Assembly (NCBI GenBank): GCA_004172935.1
Contig: SDZD01000005.1
Coordinates: 1 to 64,000 of the forward strand
Direction: 5' to 3'
Source: a bacterium
GTDB lineage: Bacteria > Armatimonadota > Abditibacteriia > Abditibacteriales > Abditibacteriaceae
Length of the DNA stretch: 64,000 bases
Part shown: positions 7,782 through 17,232 of the stretch, piece by piece
Numbering within the stretch: the first letter of the stretch is position 1
Layout of the letters: each line of letters opens with the position of its first letter
Made by a program: the position numbers and the translations under genes
The notes under the pieces: model-generated
The model's input: the letters and a program-made list of their open reading frames with translations, nothing else
Databases searched by the model: none
Told to the model about the DNA's origin: nothing

Positions 7782-10700
7782 TTAGGCGGGTGTGGTTTCC
7801 ACTTCGTTCGCCGCTTCGAAATCTTCGGAGATGCGACTTCCGTAGTCCTGATTGTCGATACCCTGCGCCAGTTCACGGCGCATCACTTGAAGGAACACGG
7901 CGCACAGGTGCGGGTCGAAGTGGGTTCCGGCGCAACGCTCGATTTCTTCGAGAGCTGCTTCGGGTTTCCAGCCTTTGCGGTATGGCCTATCGGTCGTCAA
8001 CGCCGAGTAGCAGTCGCCCATCGCCAGCAGTCGTCCCATTTCGGGGATTGCCTCTCCTGACAGTTTTTCGGGATAGCCCGAACCATCCCACTTCTCGTGA
8101 TGGTGCTTAATGCCGTCGATGACGCTTTCCAGATGCGGTACATCCTTAACGATGAGCGCGCCAAAGACTGGATGCTGTTGCATGATGTCCCATTCGTCGC
8201 GGCCCAATTTGCCGGGGTGACGCAAAATTTGGTCGGGGACGGCGATTTTGCCGACATCGTGCAGCAAGCCCGAAATACGAACCGCTTCTAGCTGCTCGCG
8301 GGTGTAACCCACTTCGCGTGCCACTAGCAGAGAAATATAGGTCACTTCTTCGGAGTGGTGGCGGGTGTAGTGGTCTTTGTTGTCGATGGCCGTTACCAGC
8401 GCATCCAACACGCCGAACGAACCGCCATGAGCGCGATTCTTCAACTTCTTCATTTCGTCGCGCCCTTCCTGAATCGCCTTTTGTGTTTGCGAAAGGTAAG
8501 AGGCGCCGCCGCGTTTGTGGTTGTACAGGTTGGCATCCGCCGCCGAAAGCAAATCCATGATGGTTTCGCCGTCGCTGGGGAAGGCCGCCCAGCCAAAAGC
8601 CGTGGCGATGGGCAGACGTGTTCCTGGTACTGGCTCGAAGTGTTTCGCATCGAGCGTGGCCTTGATGCGCGCGCACACATCGAGCGTGCCCGCTGCGTCG
8701 GTATCGGGCAGAACCACGATAAATTCGTCGCCGCCGTAGCGACCCAGAATATCGGAGCCACGGCACGATTCGCGAAGCCCGCGCGCCACGGTGCGAAGTA
8801 CGTCGTCGCCAACCGGGTGCCCGTAGGTGTCGTTGAAGAACTTGAAGTTGTTCAAGTCCATCATCACGATAGAGAACTCGCCGTCAGTCCGCTTGCAGCG
8901 CGAAAGCGTCGCGGTCATCTGCTCTTGCACTGCGCGGTGGTTGAACAGGTCGGTCACGCTGTCGCGGTCAGCGCGGTGAGCGGCCTCCGAATACATGCGG
9001 GCGTTTTGCAACGCCGCTCCGGCTTCGAGCGCGACGCTTTCGACCAGCGCGCGGTCTTCGTAGGTGAAAGCGCCTGTGTAGCGCATCAACCCCATTACCC
9101 CGAGCAGTTGGCCTTGCCAGCGCACTGGCACTAGAATTAGGCGCTGGCGTGGTGGCGCGATGCCGCTATTCATTGCTTCGCGGGTGGCGGGTGACAGGTG
9201 GAACGTTTCGTGACTCATGCCCTCGCCTTCAGCAGCTTCGGCGATGCTCAAATCGCGCAGCAACGACGGCATGGCGGGGTCGGTACTGCCTAGCCAGTGC
9301 ATCAAAGTCCATTCATCGTGCGGGGCGTTGCCCTCATACACATCGCGGCGCACTTCGCGCAGCCAGATGCCGCCCGCATCGGCGCCCGTCGCGGTGATGA
9401 TGCGTTCCAGCGTGACGCGCAAAATTGTGCGACGGTCGAGCGAAGTGTTGAGCGTCGAGGTAATGCCATGTAGAGTCGCCAAATGGCGTGTCCGTTCGTT
9501 GACGTTCTGCTCCAAATCGGCGTTCGAGGCCCGCAAGCGCTCGGCGAGTTGCAAGTTGTCCCACAACGTCAGCATCTGGCGTGCGGCGATGGCAAGTAGT
9601 AGCGCCAGCACTGGCATCAGATGTTGAACGCTTTGCGATTCGGGACCAAAGAACTCGCGCCCGATCAAAATGCACGATACGCCCAGAGTTGCCAGATAGG
9701 GCAGCCAGAGCATGGCCGAACGATGCCAACGTCCCAGCGCTTCATCGAACCCCGTTGTCTGTAACGAAGCTACGCTGCGTGGGGCCGCGTCCACGGCCTC
9801 TGCGGCTCCCGACAAGGGCATCGCGTCGGCATTTTGTGGGCTGTAGGCGTTTACGAGGGCCGCCATACCAATGAGCAACATGCCCCATCCCTGTAAGCCG
9901 TCGAGCCACAACGGATGTTCGCTGCCTGAAGACATCAGCGAGGACAGCACATCTGCCCCGATAATAATGATAATGCCGCTAAACAAAAACCACGCCGCGC
10001 GGGCCAATGCTGGGCGATCTCGGAGGTTGGCGAGCAACATCAGCACACAAAACAAGTGAGCGATGTCGCACATCGGGTAGTACAACATCACCAACTTGGC
10101 AAATGGCGTCAGGTTAGCGGCGAAAACCTGCTCTTCGAACACGAGCGACCACAACAACACAAGTGCCGCCAGCATGACGATAAGCGTGTCGGTGAGCAGG
10201 CGCATAAGCCCCATGCTTTTGCCACGCCACGCGAGTAAAAACAGTCCTGTCCACAGGAAGGGCTGTTCGCTCATCCAAAACCAGTCGGCCACTGAGGGCA
10301 TTGAGACCGGGCCACTGCGCCGTAAAAAGGCGTAGATAATGCAGCCGATGACATAAAGCCCGCAAGCGACGGTAATTGACCCCCAGCCAATGCGTGTGCG
10401 CGTTATCCAACTTTCCCCGGCGTGCTTCAAGGCGGCGATGCACGCCCCCATGCTCGCGGCGCCGCACAAAGCTAACAGCAAAAAGGCTCCGATGGGCGCC
10501 CCTTTGCCGCGAGATTGCCACAGCATAACCGCCGACATCACTATGCCTAGAAAACCCACTATGCCGCCAAAAAGTAACAGGGTGGTGGGATTTTCAGGGG
10601 CTGTTGGCTCGGCGGGAGCTGCGGGGATATTTTCTTGAGATACCGGCAAGACAAAACCGGAATTAGAGGAAATTTCGCGTGCTGTCACGACTGACTGTAC

Positions 10701-10820
10701 TCCAAGAGGATTCGTCGCCACGACATCGGCGCGCGAGGCATTCTCCCCGCTGCCCGCAAAGACTGTGGGGGAGGAATGGTCCGATTCGGGAGTCCCGAAC
10801 ACCGAAAAATTCAGGTTCAT
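7782..10820 (-). CDS. Membrane GAF-GGDEF-HD-GYP cyclic-di-GMP protein
   Basis: 1012 residues. A non-membrane N-terminal stretch (1-78) is followed by about nine hydrophobic segments (80-415), a coiled segment, a GAF-like domain about 455-605, a GGDEF domain (RYGGDEF, motif 696-700) and an HD-GYP domain. The GGDEF domain carries an upstream RxxD inhibitory site (RGSD 687-690), five residues before the motif. The HD-GYP domain has HDVGK and HHHEKWDGSGYP intact. By family knowledge GGDEF makes and HD-GYP hydrolyses c-di-GMP, so both activities may coexist and be set by membrane or GAF input. The N-terminal Ser/Asn-rich region has no recognised domain. The start is the ATG at 10820. Confidence 0.92.
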   Translation of the reverse strand: MNLNFSVFGTPESDHSSPTVFAGSGENASRADVVATNPLGVQSVVTAREISSNSGFVLPVSQENIPAAPAEPTAPENPTTLLLFGGIVGFLGIVMSAVMLWQSRGKGAPIGAFLLLALCGAASMGACIAALKHAGESWITRTRIGWGSITVACGLYVIGCIIYAFLRRSGPVSMPSVADWFWMSEQPFLWTGLFLLAWRGKSMGLMRLLTDTLIVMLAALVLLWSLVFEEQVFAANLTPFAKLVMLYYPMCDIAHLFCVLMLLANLRDRPALARAAWFLFSGIIIIIGADVLSSLMSSGSEHPLWLDGLQGWGMLLIGMAALVNAYSPQNADAMPLSGAAEAVDAAPRSVASLQTTGFDEALGRWHRSAMLWLPYLATLGVSCILIGREFFGPESQSVQHLMPVLALLLAIAARQMLTLWDNLQLAERLRASNADLEQNVNERTRHLATLHGITSTLNTSLDRRTILRVTLERIITATGADAGGIWLREVRRDVYEGNAPHDEWTLMHWLGSTDPAMPSLLRDLSIAEAAEGEGMSHETFHLSPATREAMNSGIAPPRQRLILVPVRWQGQLLGVMGLMRYTGAFTYEDRALVESVALEAGAALQNARMYSEAAHRADRDSVTDLFNHRAVQEQMTATLSRCKRTDGEFSIVMMDLNNFKFFNDTYGHPVGDDVLRTVARGLRESCRGSDILGRYGGDEFIVVLPDTDAAGTLDVCARIKATLDAKHFEPVPGTRLPIATAFGWAAFPSDGETIMDLLSAADANLYNHKRGGASYLSQTQKAIQEGRDEMKKLKNRAHGGSFGVLDALVTAIDNKDHYTRHHSEEVTYISLLVAREVGYTREQLEAVRISGLLHDVGKIAVPDQILRHPGKLGRDEWDIMQQHPVFGALIVKDVPHLESVIDGIKHHHEKWDGSGYPEKLSGEAIPEMGRLLAMGDCYSALTTDRPYRKGWKPEAALEEIERCAGTHFDPHLCAVFLQVMRRELAQGIDNQDYGSRISEDFEAANEVETTPA

Positions 10821-10995
10821 CTTTCAATACGAAAACATGAGCGGAGGCCCATTTTCTCGTGACAAGCTCCTAAACCATCGTTTCCAGCGGAGACGATGCG
10901 CTTCTACTTGCCAGAATACGTTTCCCTCATGCAACGTTTTCGCAAGCTGACTAGAGTCCTCTCAACAAAACGCCCCCCTGTCACACTAATTCCCG

Positions 10996-11862
10996 ATGCT
11001 ACGCGGTTTGTTTTCGAGATTGGGCGGCCTGGGTGGACGCAAGTTAGACGAAGAATTTTTGGAAGAACTGGAAGAGGGGCTTATTTTGTCCGATGTGTCG
11101 GTTCAAACCTCGACCAGCCTCATCAGCGATTTGCGCGATGCTGCGCGGCGCGGCGAGGCCCGCGACGATGCAACTGCACGCGATTGGCTCAAGCGCCGTG
11201 TCGTCGAAGTGCTCGGAGTCGAAACCGAGCCTCTGCGCTTCAACCCATCAGGATTATCAGTGTGGTTGTTCATTGGTGTCAACGGCGTTGGCAAAACCAC
11301 CTCCATTGGCAAACTCGCGCACCGACTGGTCGAAGAAGGTCACAAGCCACTGCTGGCCGCAGGTGATACCTTCCGTGCTGCCGCCAGCGAACAGCTCGCC
11401 GAGTGGGCGCGCCGCGCCGATGTGCCCATCGTTGCTGGCCAGCAGGGCGCCGACCCCGCAGCTGTTGTATTCGATGCGCTTCAGGCTGCCAAAAGCCGTG
11501 GGCGCGATGTCGTTCTGGTCGATACCGCCGGACGCTTGCACAACAAATCGAACCTGATGAACGAGTTGGCAAAAATCACTCGCATCATTGAGCGCGAAGT
11601 CGGTCATCCACCTGATGAGTCGCTCCTCGTCATCGACGCGACCACTGGGCAGAACGGTTTGCACCAGGCACACGCCTTCGCCGGAACCGCACCGCTCACT
11701 GGCCTCATTCTCACCAAATGGGATGGCACCGCCAAAGGCGGCATCGTGCTGACGGTGACAAAAGAAACCGGTGTTCCGGTCAAATTGCTCGGTGTCGGCG
11801 AAAAAGCCGATGAAATCTGCGACTTCGATGCGAAAGAGTGGACGGAAACGATGTTTTCCTAA
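10996..11862 (+). CDS. ftsY: Signal recognition particle receptor FtsY
   Basis: 288 residues: a short N domain (1-75) and a GTPase G domain. G1 is GVNGVGKTT (94-102), the insertion-box signature is GDTFRAAA (123-130), G3 is DTAGR (176-180) and G4 is TKWDG (240-244). FtsY docks ribosome-SRP complexes at the membrane for co-translational insertion. The acidic N-terminal A region common in proteobacteria is essentially absent, as in many other phyla. The distinction from Ffh is clear because there is no Met-rich M domain and the protein ends at the G domain. The stop overlaps the end of a convergent gene by 4 bp. Confidence 0.95.
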   Translation: MLRGLFSRLGGLGGRKLDEEFLEELEEGLILSDVSVQTSTSLISDLRDAARRGEARDDATARDWLKRRVVEVLGVETEPLRFNPSGLSVWLFIGVNGVGKTTSIGKLAHRLVEEGHKPLLAAGDTFRAAASEQLAEWARRADVPIVAGQQGADPAAVVFDALQAAKSRGRDVVLVDTAGRLHNKSNLMNELAKITRIIEREVGHPPDESLLVIDATTGQNGLHQAHAFAGTAPLTGLILTKWDGTAKGGIVLTVTKETGVPVKLLGVGEKADEICDFDAKEWTETMFS

Positions 11863-12635
11863 CGCCCCGAACCGATGCCAAAAGTCATACTGCCCCCGAT
11901 AAGTTGCTGTTGGTCTTCGGGGGTATAGGCCGAGGCACTGGCAGCCGAGTAGGGCACACCGCATCGTTCGCCGACCTCGCGCGCAATCACGATCAGTTCC
12001 TCCCATTCGGGGAAGCACTCCCATGCCGGGCCTTCCCCGCTACGCGGCGCATCGTACAACAACACCGCGCGCAGAGTTTCGCCGTCGCTGGCCACAAGGC
12101 ACTCGCGCATCGAGTATTTTTCGCACGGATTATGGCGGGCGAGCGAATTTTTTAACTCCTCCTCGACACAGTCCCAATCTGTTTCGGGCGCTGGCTCCAT
12201 CAGATATTGCAGCAGCGACTGCGCGCCAGGGCCGCTGCGCGCATATTGGGGGTTATATCCATCGCCGCCCGCGTTCACGCTCCAGTGCTGAAGTTCCAAC
12301 TGCGAATCGCGCAGCAGTTCCACCAACAGGATGGTATCTTCGGCGCCCTGTGCCCCCCAGCCGTGTTCGACTTCCAGCGCCGTACCGTTCAAAGTCACGA
12401 AGACGAATCCGCCCTCCGAATTGTATTCTTTGCCCCATACCACCGCCTCGCTAGTCACTGCGACTTGCTCTGAAAATTCGTCCTCATCGTTTTGCTCCTC
12501 AACATCGAACTCTTCGGGAAGTAATTCAACCAGTCGCCGATGTAAATAGGGCGCATTTTCGGGCGCGAACCGACATCTCAAATAAAAGTGCGGACCCCAT
12601 CCGCCCCGCTCCATCTCCCAATACCACGGCTTCAT
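11859..12635 (-). CDS. Hypothetical protein (258 aa)
   Basis: Not recognised. The protein is acidic, with no signal peptide or membrane segment, and is rich in Trp near the N-terminus (MKPWYWEMERGGWGPHFYLRC). An internal Asp/Glu-rich stretch lies around 45-52, and a Gly-rich C-terminus ends FGIGSGR. The middle part (VFVTLNGTALEVEHGWGAQ ... LELQHWSVNAGGDGYNPQY) alternates strands and helices like a compact cytosolic domain. Its last 4 bp overlap ftsY tail to tail, and the ATP-grasp gene lies 28 bp upstream on the same strand, so the two probably form an operon. Function unknown. Confidence 0.7.
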   Translation of the reverse strand: MKPWYWEMERGGWGPHFYLRCRFAPENAPYLHRRLVELLPEEFDVEEQNDEDEFSEQVAVTSEAVVWGKEYNSEGGFVFVTLNGTALEVEHGWGAQGAEDTILLVELLRDSQLELQHWSVNAGGDGYNPQYARSGPGAQSLLQYLMEPAPETDWDCVEEELKNSLARHNPCEKYSMRECLVASDGETLRAVLLYDAPRSGEGPAWECFPEWEELIVIAREVGERCGVPYSAASASAYTPEDQQQLIGGSMTFGIGSGR

Positions 12636-12663
12636 GTTTTCAATGCTGCTTATTGCAAGTGCG

Positions 12664-13485
12664 CTACCGCATTTTCTCCCTCACACAAGCCACTAGTGCC
12701 TGTTGCACAGCAGAAGGCCAGCCTGCAAGCCCTGGAACATCATTCGACTCCAGACATTTCCACTCCCCATCAGGTGTTTCAATCCAGTCCACGCCCAACA
12801 TATCGGCCTTCAAATGATTGGCGATTCGCCGTGTATAGTGGGCAATTTCTTCCGGTGGTTCGATGAGTTGGACGCGCGCCTCGCCGCGATTAACTTTCCA
12901 CTCGCCCGATTGTCGCTCCATTGCCCACAGACGTTCGCCCACGGTCAATATCCGCACATCTCGCCTGTATCCGATGTACGGCTCTACAGTCGAGTAATCG
13001 TTCGTTGTCAGGGCCAGATCGCGCGCATCCAACCACGCCTCGCGGCTTTGGAGGCGCGCTTTTCCAATGCCACCATGCCAGTTGCCCACTTTCAACACAC
13101 AGGGCAGTTCGGGTTCGAGCGCTTCCAGTGTCCCTTCTCCCAGAGCCGCCCTAAAGGGAATTAATGGCACTCCCGCTTCGCGCAACTCCGCCAGCATCGA
13201 AAGCCGCTCGAATCCGCGCAATAACGTCGCTGCCGGGTTTAAACACGGCAGGCCCGCCAATCGAATCAACTCCAACGCATGGCGATGCTCCGCTAACGGA
13301 CGAATCGCCCCAACACGCCACAGCACCGCGTCCACGCGCACTGCGCCCGCCGCGTCCAAAAACCATAGCGATTGGTCATCCCCTAAAATCCAACGTGCGT
13401 TTTGGAGGCGCCGCGCCACGACGCGCAGTTCGGGGAAATCGGAGGCAAAATCAACAGCACCTCCAATGATAAGCAGGGTTTTCAT
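12664..13485 (-). CDS. RimK-like ATP-grasp ligase
   Basis: 273 residues. An N-terminal preATP-grasp fold (MKTLLIIGGAVDFASDF) precedes the ATP-grasp core: PCVLKVGNWHGGIGKARL supplies the nucleotide-binding Lys and Gly-rich loop, and VEPYIGYRRDVRILTVGERLWAMER is typical of RimK/synapsin enzymes. The terminal metal-binding motif is LESNDVPGL, where E-x-N is the Mg2+ site. These enzymes form amide bonds by activating a carboxylate with ATP. No substrate carrier gene is visible beside it, though the unknown 258-aa gene 28 bp downstream is a candidate partner. The family is good; the substrate is unknown. Confidence 0.78.
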   Translation of the reverse strand: MKTLLIIGGAVDFASDFPELRVVARRLQNARWILGDDQSLWFLDAAGAVRVDAVLWRVGAIRPLAEHRHALELIRLAGLPCLNPAATLLRGFERLSMLAELREAGVPLIPFRAALGEGTLEALEPELPCVLKVGNWHGGIGKARLQSREAWLDARDLALTTNDYSTVEPYIGYRRDVRILTVGERLWAMERQSGEWKVNRGEARVQLIEPPEEIAHYTRRIANHLKADMLGVDWIETPDGEWKCLESNDVPGLAGWPSAVQQALVACVREKMR

Positions 13486-13588
13486 GGTGTAGCACCATCG
13501 CGCAAATTTTCGGCAATGAGGCGGGAATTGAAGAAATGCACGCCGCCATTTTAGCGTACTACCTCCAAATTGCTACCCTTTTCAGTGA

Positions 13589-14215
13589 ATGACCGAAACG
13601 CAGTCTCAAAAGCTCGGTTTTAAAAATAAGCCGCTCGTCGAACAACTCAAGCTTGTCGCCTTGTTCGCTCTTATCGCGGCCCTGGTTTATTTTTCTCGAC
13701 CAACGACCACTTTATTTGCGGCGGGGGCCGTCGCGACCTTGATTGGTATTCTCGTCCGTGTATGGGCGGCAGGGCACCTTACCCGCGACCAACGCCTCGC
13801 GGTTTCCGGCCCCTACGCCCACACGCGCAACCCCTTCTATCTAGGGCGTCTGTTTGTGTTAGTGGGTTTTGCCCTCATGTCGGGGCTGCAAAACCTCTTC
13901 GTATGGGCGATTTTCGCGCTTGGAATCGGCTTCTTTTTCTTCGGCTACATGCCGCGTAAAGAGCGGCGTGAAGGAGGGCGACTTGAACAACTGTTTGGCG
14001 ATCAGTTCCGCCAGTACCGGAAAAACGTTCCCTCGCTGTTCCCACGCCCGACAGCTTACCGCGACCCTTTTACCACCGAAAAGCGCCCTTGGAATCGCGA
14101 GTTGTTCTTCGGTGGCGATGGCAACTTTTCCGGCAATAAAGAATTGCCAACCGCACTCGCCACACTATTGTTAATTGCGCTCTTTTTCGCACGCCTCGTC
14201 ACACTGAATCCTTAA
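13589..14215 (+). CDS. Isoprenylcysteine carboxyl methyltransferase family membrane protein
   Basis: 208 residues with four or five membrane segments. The ICMT/PEMT core is visible: SGPYAHTRNPFYLGR, followed by hydrophobic helices, then E-x-L-x-x-x-FG-x-x-x-x-x-Y and a closing P-x-LFPR. These residues form the SAM site in the family. Bacterial members are of mixed or unknown substrate (phospholipid or other hydrophobic acceptor), so no reaction is named. It is the first of a tight rightward run: the next ATG is 3 bp after its stop. Confidence 0.8.
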   Translation: MTETQSQKLGFKNKPLVEQLKLVALFALIAALVYFSRPTTTLFAAGAVATLIGILVRVWAAGHLTRDQRLAVSGPYAHTRNPFYLGRLFVLVGFALMSGLQNLFVWAIFALGIGFFFFGYMPRKERREGGRLEQLFGDQFRQYRKNVPSLFPRPTAYRDPFTTEKRPWNRELFFGGDGNFSGNKELPTALATLLLIALFFARLVTLNP

Positions 14216-14218
14216 CTC

Positions 14219-15025
14219 ATGGCAACGCCTACTTCCGACGAACTGCAGCACGAAGACGACCTGCTCGCCGACCTGAGCGAAGATGACCCCAACTCTGATC
14301 CACCTGCTCTGCCCATCATTGATGATTTCGGCGAGCCGCTTGATAAGTTGATTCCGCTTCCCATCCGCGACAACCTTGAACCACTCGTCGATGTGTTCGA
14401 GGTTTGCCCCGAACTGCGCTGGATGGAAGACAGCCCACGCTTCGATTTCCCGCGCTATGGCATCGGGCGCCTCACGCTTGCCAACCAACTCGCGCACGCT
14501 CAGTCGCTGTTGCCCAAAGGTTTGTACCTGCAAATCGTCGGCGTCTTCCGCCCCTTCGCCACCCAGAAGGCGATGTATGACATCGTCAAGGAAGAAACCC
14601 GCAAAAAGCACCCGCATTGGAGCGAGGAGTTTTTGACGCAGTACATCAACGTCTTCTCCGCGCCTCCCATCTGGGATACCCCGCCACCACACACAACAGG
14701 CGGCGCCGTTGACCTCGGCATCGTCCACGAAGACGGCACGCGCCTCGATTTCGTCTCGCCCTACGAAATGGGTTGGGATAGCGCCCCGATGCGTATTCCC
14801 GGCTTGAGTGCCGAAGCCCGCCGCAACCGCCTGTTGCTCTCCGATGTGCTGACGGCCTCTGGCCTCACCAACTTCCCCGGCGAGTGGTGGCACTGGAGCT
14901 ACGGCGAACCCGGCTGGGCACTGCGCGGCGGACACCCCTTCGCCCTGTACGGCGCCGTCCCCGACGACCAAATCCCCGACTGGACGCCGCCCCCACTCAG
15001 CCAATTCTCCGAAACGATGGTTTAA
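14219..15025 (+). CDS. D-Ala-D-Ala dipeptidase (VanX/DdpX, peptidase M15D)
   Basis: 268 residues. The M15 zinc and catalytic residues are all seen: R111 in VFRPF, H158 and D165 in PPHTTGGAVDLG, and E222 and H225 in GEWWHW. VanX-type enzymes cleave free D-Ala-D-Ala in the cytoplasm, either for vancomycin resistance or to recycle the dipeptide. No signal peptide is present, which fits. The N-terminus is acidic for about 40 residues and not conserved in the family. No VanH or VanA homologue is nearby, so a turnover or nutritional role is more likely than resistance (inference). It starts 3 bp after the methyltransferase stop. Confidence 0.85.
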   Translation: MATPTSDELQHEDDLLADLSEDDPNSDPPALPIIDDFGEPLDKLIPLPIRDNLEPLVDVFEVCPELRWMEDSPRFDFPRYGIGRLTLANQLAHAQSLLPKGLYLQIVGVFRPFATQKAMYDIVKEETRKKHPHWSEEFLTQYINVFSAPPIWDTPPPHTTGGAVDLGIVHEDGTRLDFVSPYEMGWDSAPMRIPGLSAEARRNRLLLSDVLTASGLTNFPGEWWHWSYGEPGWALRGGHPFALYGAVPDDQIPDWTPPPLSQFSETMV

Positions 15026-15040
15026 AGCCGCCTAAGCGCC

Positions 15041-16072
15041 ATGCCTCTCCCCGACCTCTGCATCGCGCCGCACGAAGCGGGCGAACTCGCCTCCGGCGAG
15101 CCGCTTTGTGCGCCCGCGATGTTCCAATTTAGGATGTGGCAAAACTGGCGTTTGCAAACCTACACCGTGCGCGAGGTCGAGGCGCAAAACAAGCTGACAT
15201 GCTTCGCGATACAAAATCGCAGACCCAACTCGCCGACGCTGTTTTCTGTCCCCGGATTGCCCCAACACGACCAGAGCGGTGGTAACTCCACGAAGGATAA
15301 TGCTGATGATGCACGTTGGATCAAGCGAAATTTCCATCAAATCCATTGGCGGCGACTGATTTATTTCGATGATGAACTAAAATTGAACGCTCAAGCCGAG
15401 AACTGGAAGTTCTGTTTGGAGTACCTTAAACCACTCGGCCCTTTCTGGAGGAGAGGAAAGCGTGAGTTATACGGGACAACGGGATTCAAATTCAGCGATT
15501 CAAGTTGGCACTTTACAACTCCATCAAGTCAGTTAGAAAGCCTGATTAGGCGCGAACTTTCCAACCCCGATTCCGATTGCGCCTTCGCTCTACGCTGGAC
15601 ACAACTCAGCGAGCAGGAAAGAAGTGAGTTGAACTTCCCCGTCCAAAACGGCACACGCGAACTCTGCGACCTTTTGCTCAATTCGATAATTTGGAGCGAC
15701 CCACAACTCGACCATGCCTTAGAGTGGGAATGGAGCATCGGTTTGGAAACCAAAGCGCGCTTACAGGCTGGATTTTGGAGTTCCAAAGAAACCGACCTAG
15801 AAAATCAAAACGTATCCCACCCCTTAAGTCACCGTCAAGCTCGTTTGCTGGAATTGGTCGTTCACCACTGCGGCCTCCAAATCTGCGAGTCCGTCGGCAA
15901 ATACACCCCCATTTCCAACTGGCGCGACTACGGCGATGGCGATTACCTGAGCATGAAAGTCTCCATCCCCACTCAACACGAACGCCTTGAAGCCCGTTTA
16001 CGTCTGCGTGATTGGTTGCAAGATAAAGTTGCTCCCGAAGAAATACCTTTTCTGCTAGGAGAATCCGCATAA
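15041..16072 (+). CDS. Hypothetical protein (343 aa) coupled to bioF
   Basis: Not recognised. It is Trp-rich and polar, without signal peptide or membrane segment. Noticeable segments are MFQFRMWQNWRLQTYTVREVEAQNKLTCFAIQ near the N-terminus and a C-terminal ERLEARLRLRDWLQDKV. The middle is compositionally more AT-rich than both neighbours. Its stop TAA overlaps the bioF start as TAATG, which suggests translational coupling. Nothing in the sequence ties it to biotin chemistry, and no pimeloyl-ACP esterase serine motif (GxSxG) was seen. Confidence 0.65.
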   Translation: MPLPDLCIAPHEAGELASGEPLCAPAMFQFRMWQNWRLQTYTVREVEAQNKLTCFAIQNRRPNSPTLFSVPGLPQHDQSGGNSTKDNADDARWIKRNFHQIHWRRLIYFDDELKLNAQAENWKFCLEYLKPLGPFWRRGKRELYGTTGFKFSDSSWHFTTPSSQLESLIRRELSNPDSDCAFALRWTQLSEQERSELNFPVQNGTRELCDLLLNSIIWSDPQLDHALEWEWSIGLETKARLQAGFWSSKETDLENQNVSHPLSHRQARLLELVVHHCGLQICESVGKYTPISNWRDYGDGDYLSMKVSIPTQHERLEARLRLRDWLQDKVAPEEIPFLLGESA

Positions 16073-17214
16073 TGTGGCACGAATTTGAGCGTGAGTTGGA
16101 ACAGCATGAGGCCGCTGGGCGCAAGCGAACTTTGCGCCTTTTGCCCGAAAAGACTCTGGATATAGCCTCGAACGATTATCTCGGTTTGGCTCGTCACCCT
16201 GAAGTCGTCAGTGCCGCTCAAGAGGCGGCTCAGCAGTTCGGTGCCGGGGCGCGTGCTTCGCGCCTCGTTTCGGGGCATTTTTCTTTGGCTCAGGAACTGG
16301 AAAACGAATTGGCGCGCTTTAAGGGCAGCGAAGCGTCGCTGGTTTTTTCCAGTGGATTCGCGACCAATGTCGGCATTCTCAGCGCGCTTTCCAACGACTC
16401 GACCACGCTGTTTTGCCACAAGCGCAATCATGCCTCGCTCATAGACGGTTGCCGACTTGCTGAAGCCAAGGGCGCGACCACGCGCTACTTCGAGTCAACC
16501 GACAAACTGCGCGCCTTACTCCAAAACTCGACGGCTTCGCGCAAAATCGTCTTGGCCGATGGTGTGTTTTCGATGGATGGCGACTTGCTGCCGCTGCCCG
16601 AAGTGTTGGCGCTTTGCGACGAGTTCGACGCTTTATTGATGATCGACGACGCGCATGGCACAGGCACACTTGGTGGCACTGGGCGCGGCATCGAGGAGCA
16701 TCTCGGGATTCATTCCGAGCGCATCTTAACCGTTGGCACTCTCTCCAAGGCTCTCGGCTCGCAGGGCGGCTTCGTTTGCGGCCCGCGCGTCGCTATCGAC
16801 CATTTCCTTGCTGCTGCGCCTTCGTTTATATATTCAACGGGCCTTAACCCCCCGGCAGTGGGGGCGGCTCTGGCCGCGCTGCATGTGTTGCAACGCGAAC
16901 CCCAGCGAGTCGCCCGTTGCCGTTACAACGCGCGGCAGTTGGCAAGTGGGTTAGTCGAATTGGGCTTCGACGCGCGCTTTTCGGGTACTCCGATTGTGCC
17001 CGTTATCGTCGGTGGCGATCACGCCGCCCTCGATTTATCGGCGTGTCTTGAAGAGCAGGGGATTTGGTGCCCTGCCATTCGCCCGCCTACTGTGCCGCGC
17101 GGAACAGCGCGTTTGCGCCTGACTGCGTGCAGCGAGTGGACGGCGGACGAAATCGACCAAATTCTCTTCCGTTTCGCTTCCGTGAAAAAATCCTGTGACT
17201 CTGGTGAGAGATGA
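16072..17214 (+). CDS. bioF: 8-amino-7-oxononanoate synthase (BioF)
   Basis: 380 residues, the normal size. It is a PLP-dependent alpha-oxoamine synthase with SNDYLGL near residue 33, the GAGARASRLVSG loop, DDAHGTG at 192-198 and the PLP Lys at K226 in TLSKALGSQGG. BioF condenses L-alanine with pimeloyl-ACP or -CoA in biotin synthesis. Kbl, HemA and SPT are relatives; the SNDYLGL and DDAHGTG-x-GGTGRG pattern favours BioF. No other bio gene lies in the window, so biotin genes are scattered or the substrate differs slightly. The start codon is shared in a TAATG overlap with the preceding gene. Confidence 0.85.
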   Translation: MWHEFERELEQHEAAGRKRTLRLLPEKTLDIASNDYLGLARHPEVVSAAQEAAQQFGAGARASRLVSGHFSLAQELENELARFKGSEASLVFSSGFATNVGILSALSNDSTTLFCHKRNHASLIDGCRLAEAKGATTRYFESTDKLRALLQNSTASRKIVLADGVFSMDGDLLPLPEVLALCDEFDALLMIDDAHGTGTLGGTGRGIEEHLGIHSERILTVGTLSKALGSQGGFVCGPRVAIDHFLAAAPSFIYSTGLNPPAVGAALAALHVLQREPQRVARCRYNARQLASGLVELGFDARFSGTPIVPVIVGGDHAALDLSACLEEQGIWCPAIRPPTVPRGTARLRLTACSEWTADEIDQILFRFASVKKSCDSGER

Positions 17215-17232
17215 GGTATATTGCGTCGTGTT

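Noticed and set aside
14171..15004. A 277-codon minus-strand frame over the VanX-like gene
   Set aside because: Antisense to complete M15 motifs; no signal or domain of its own.
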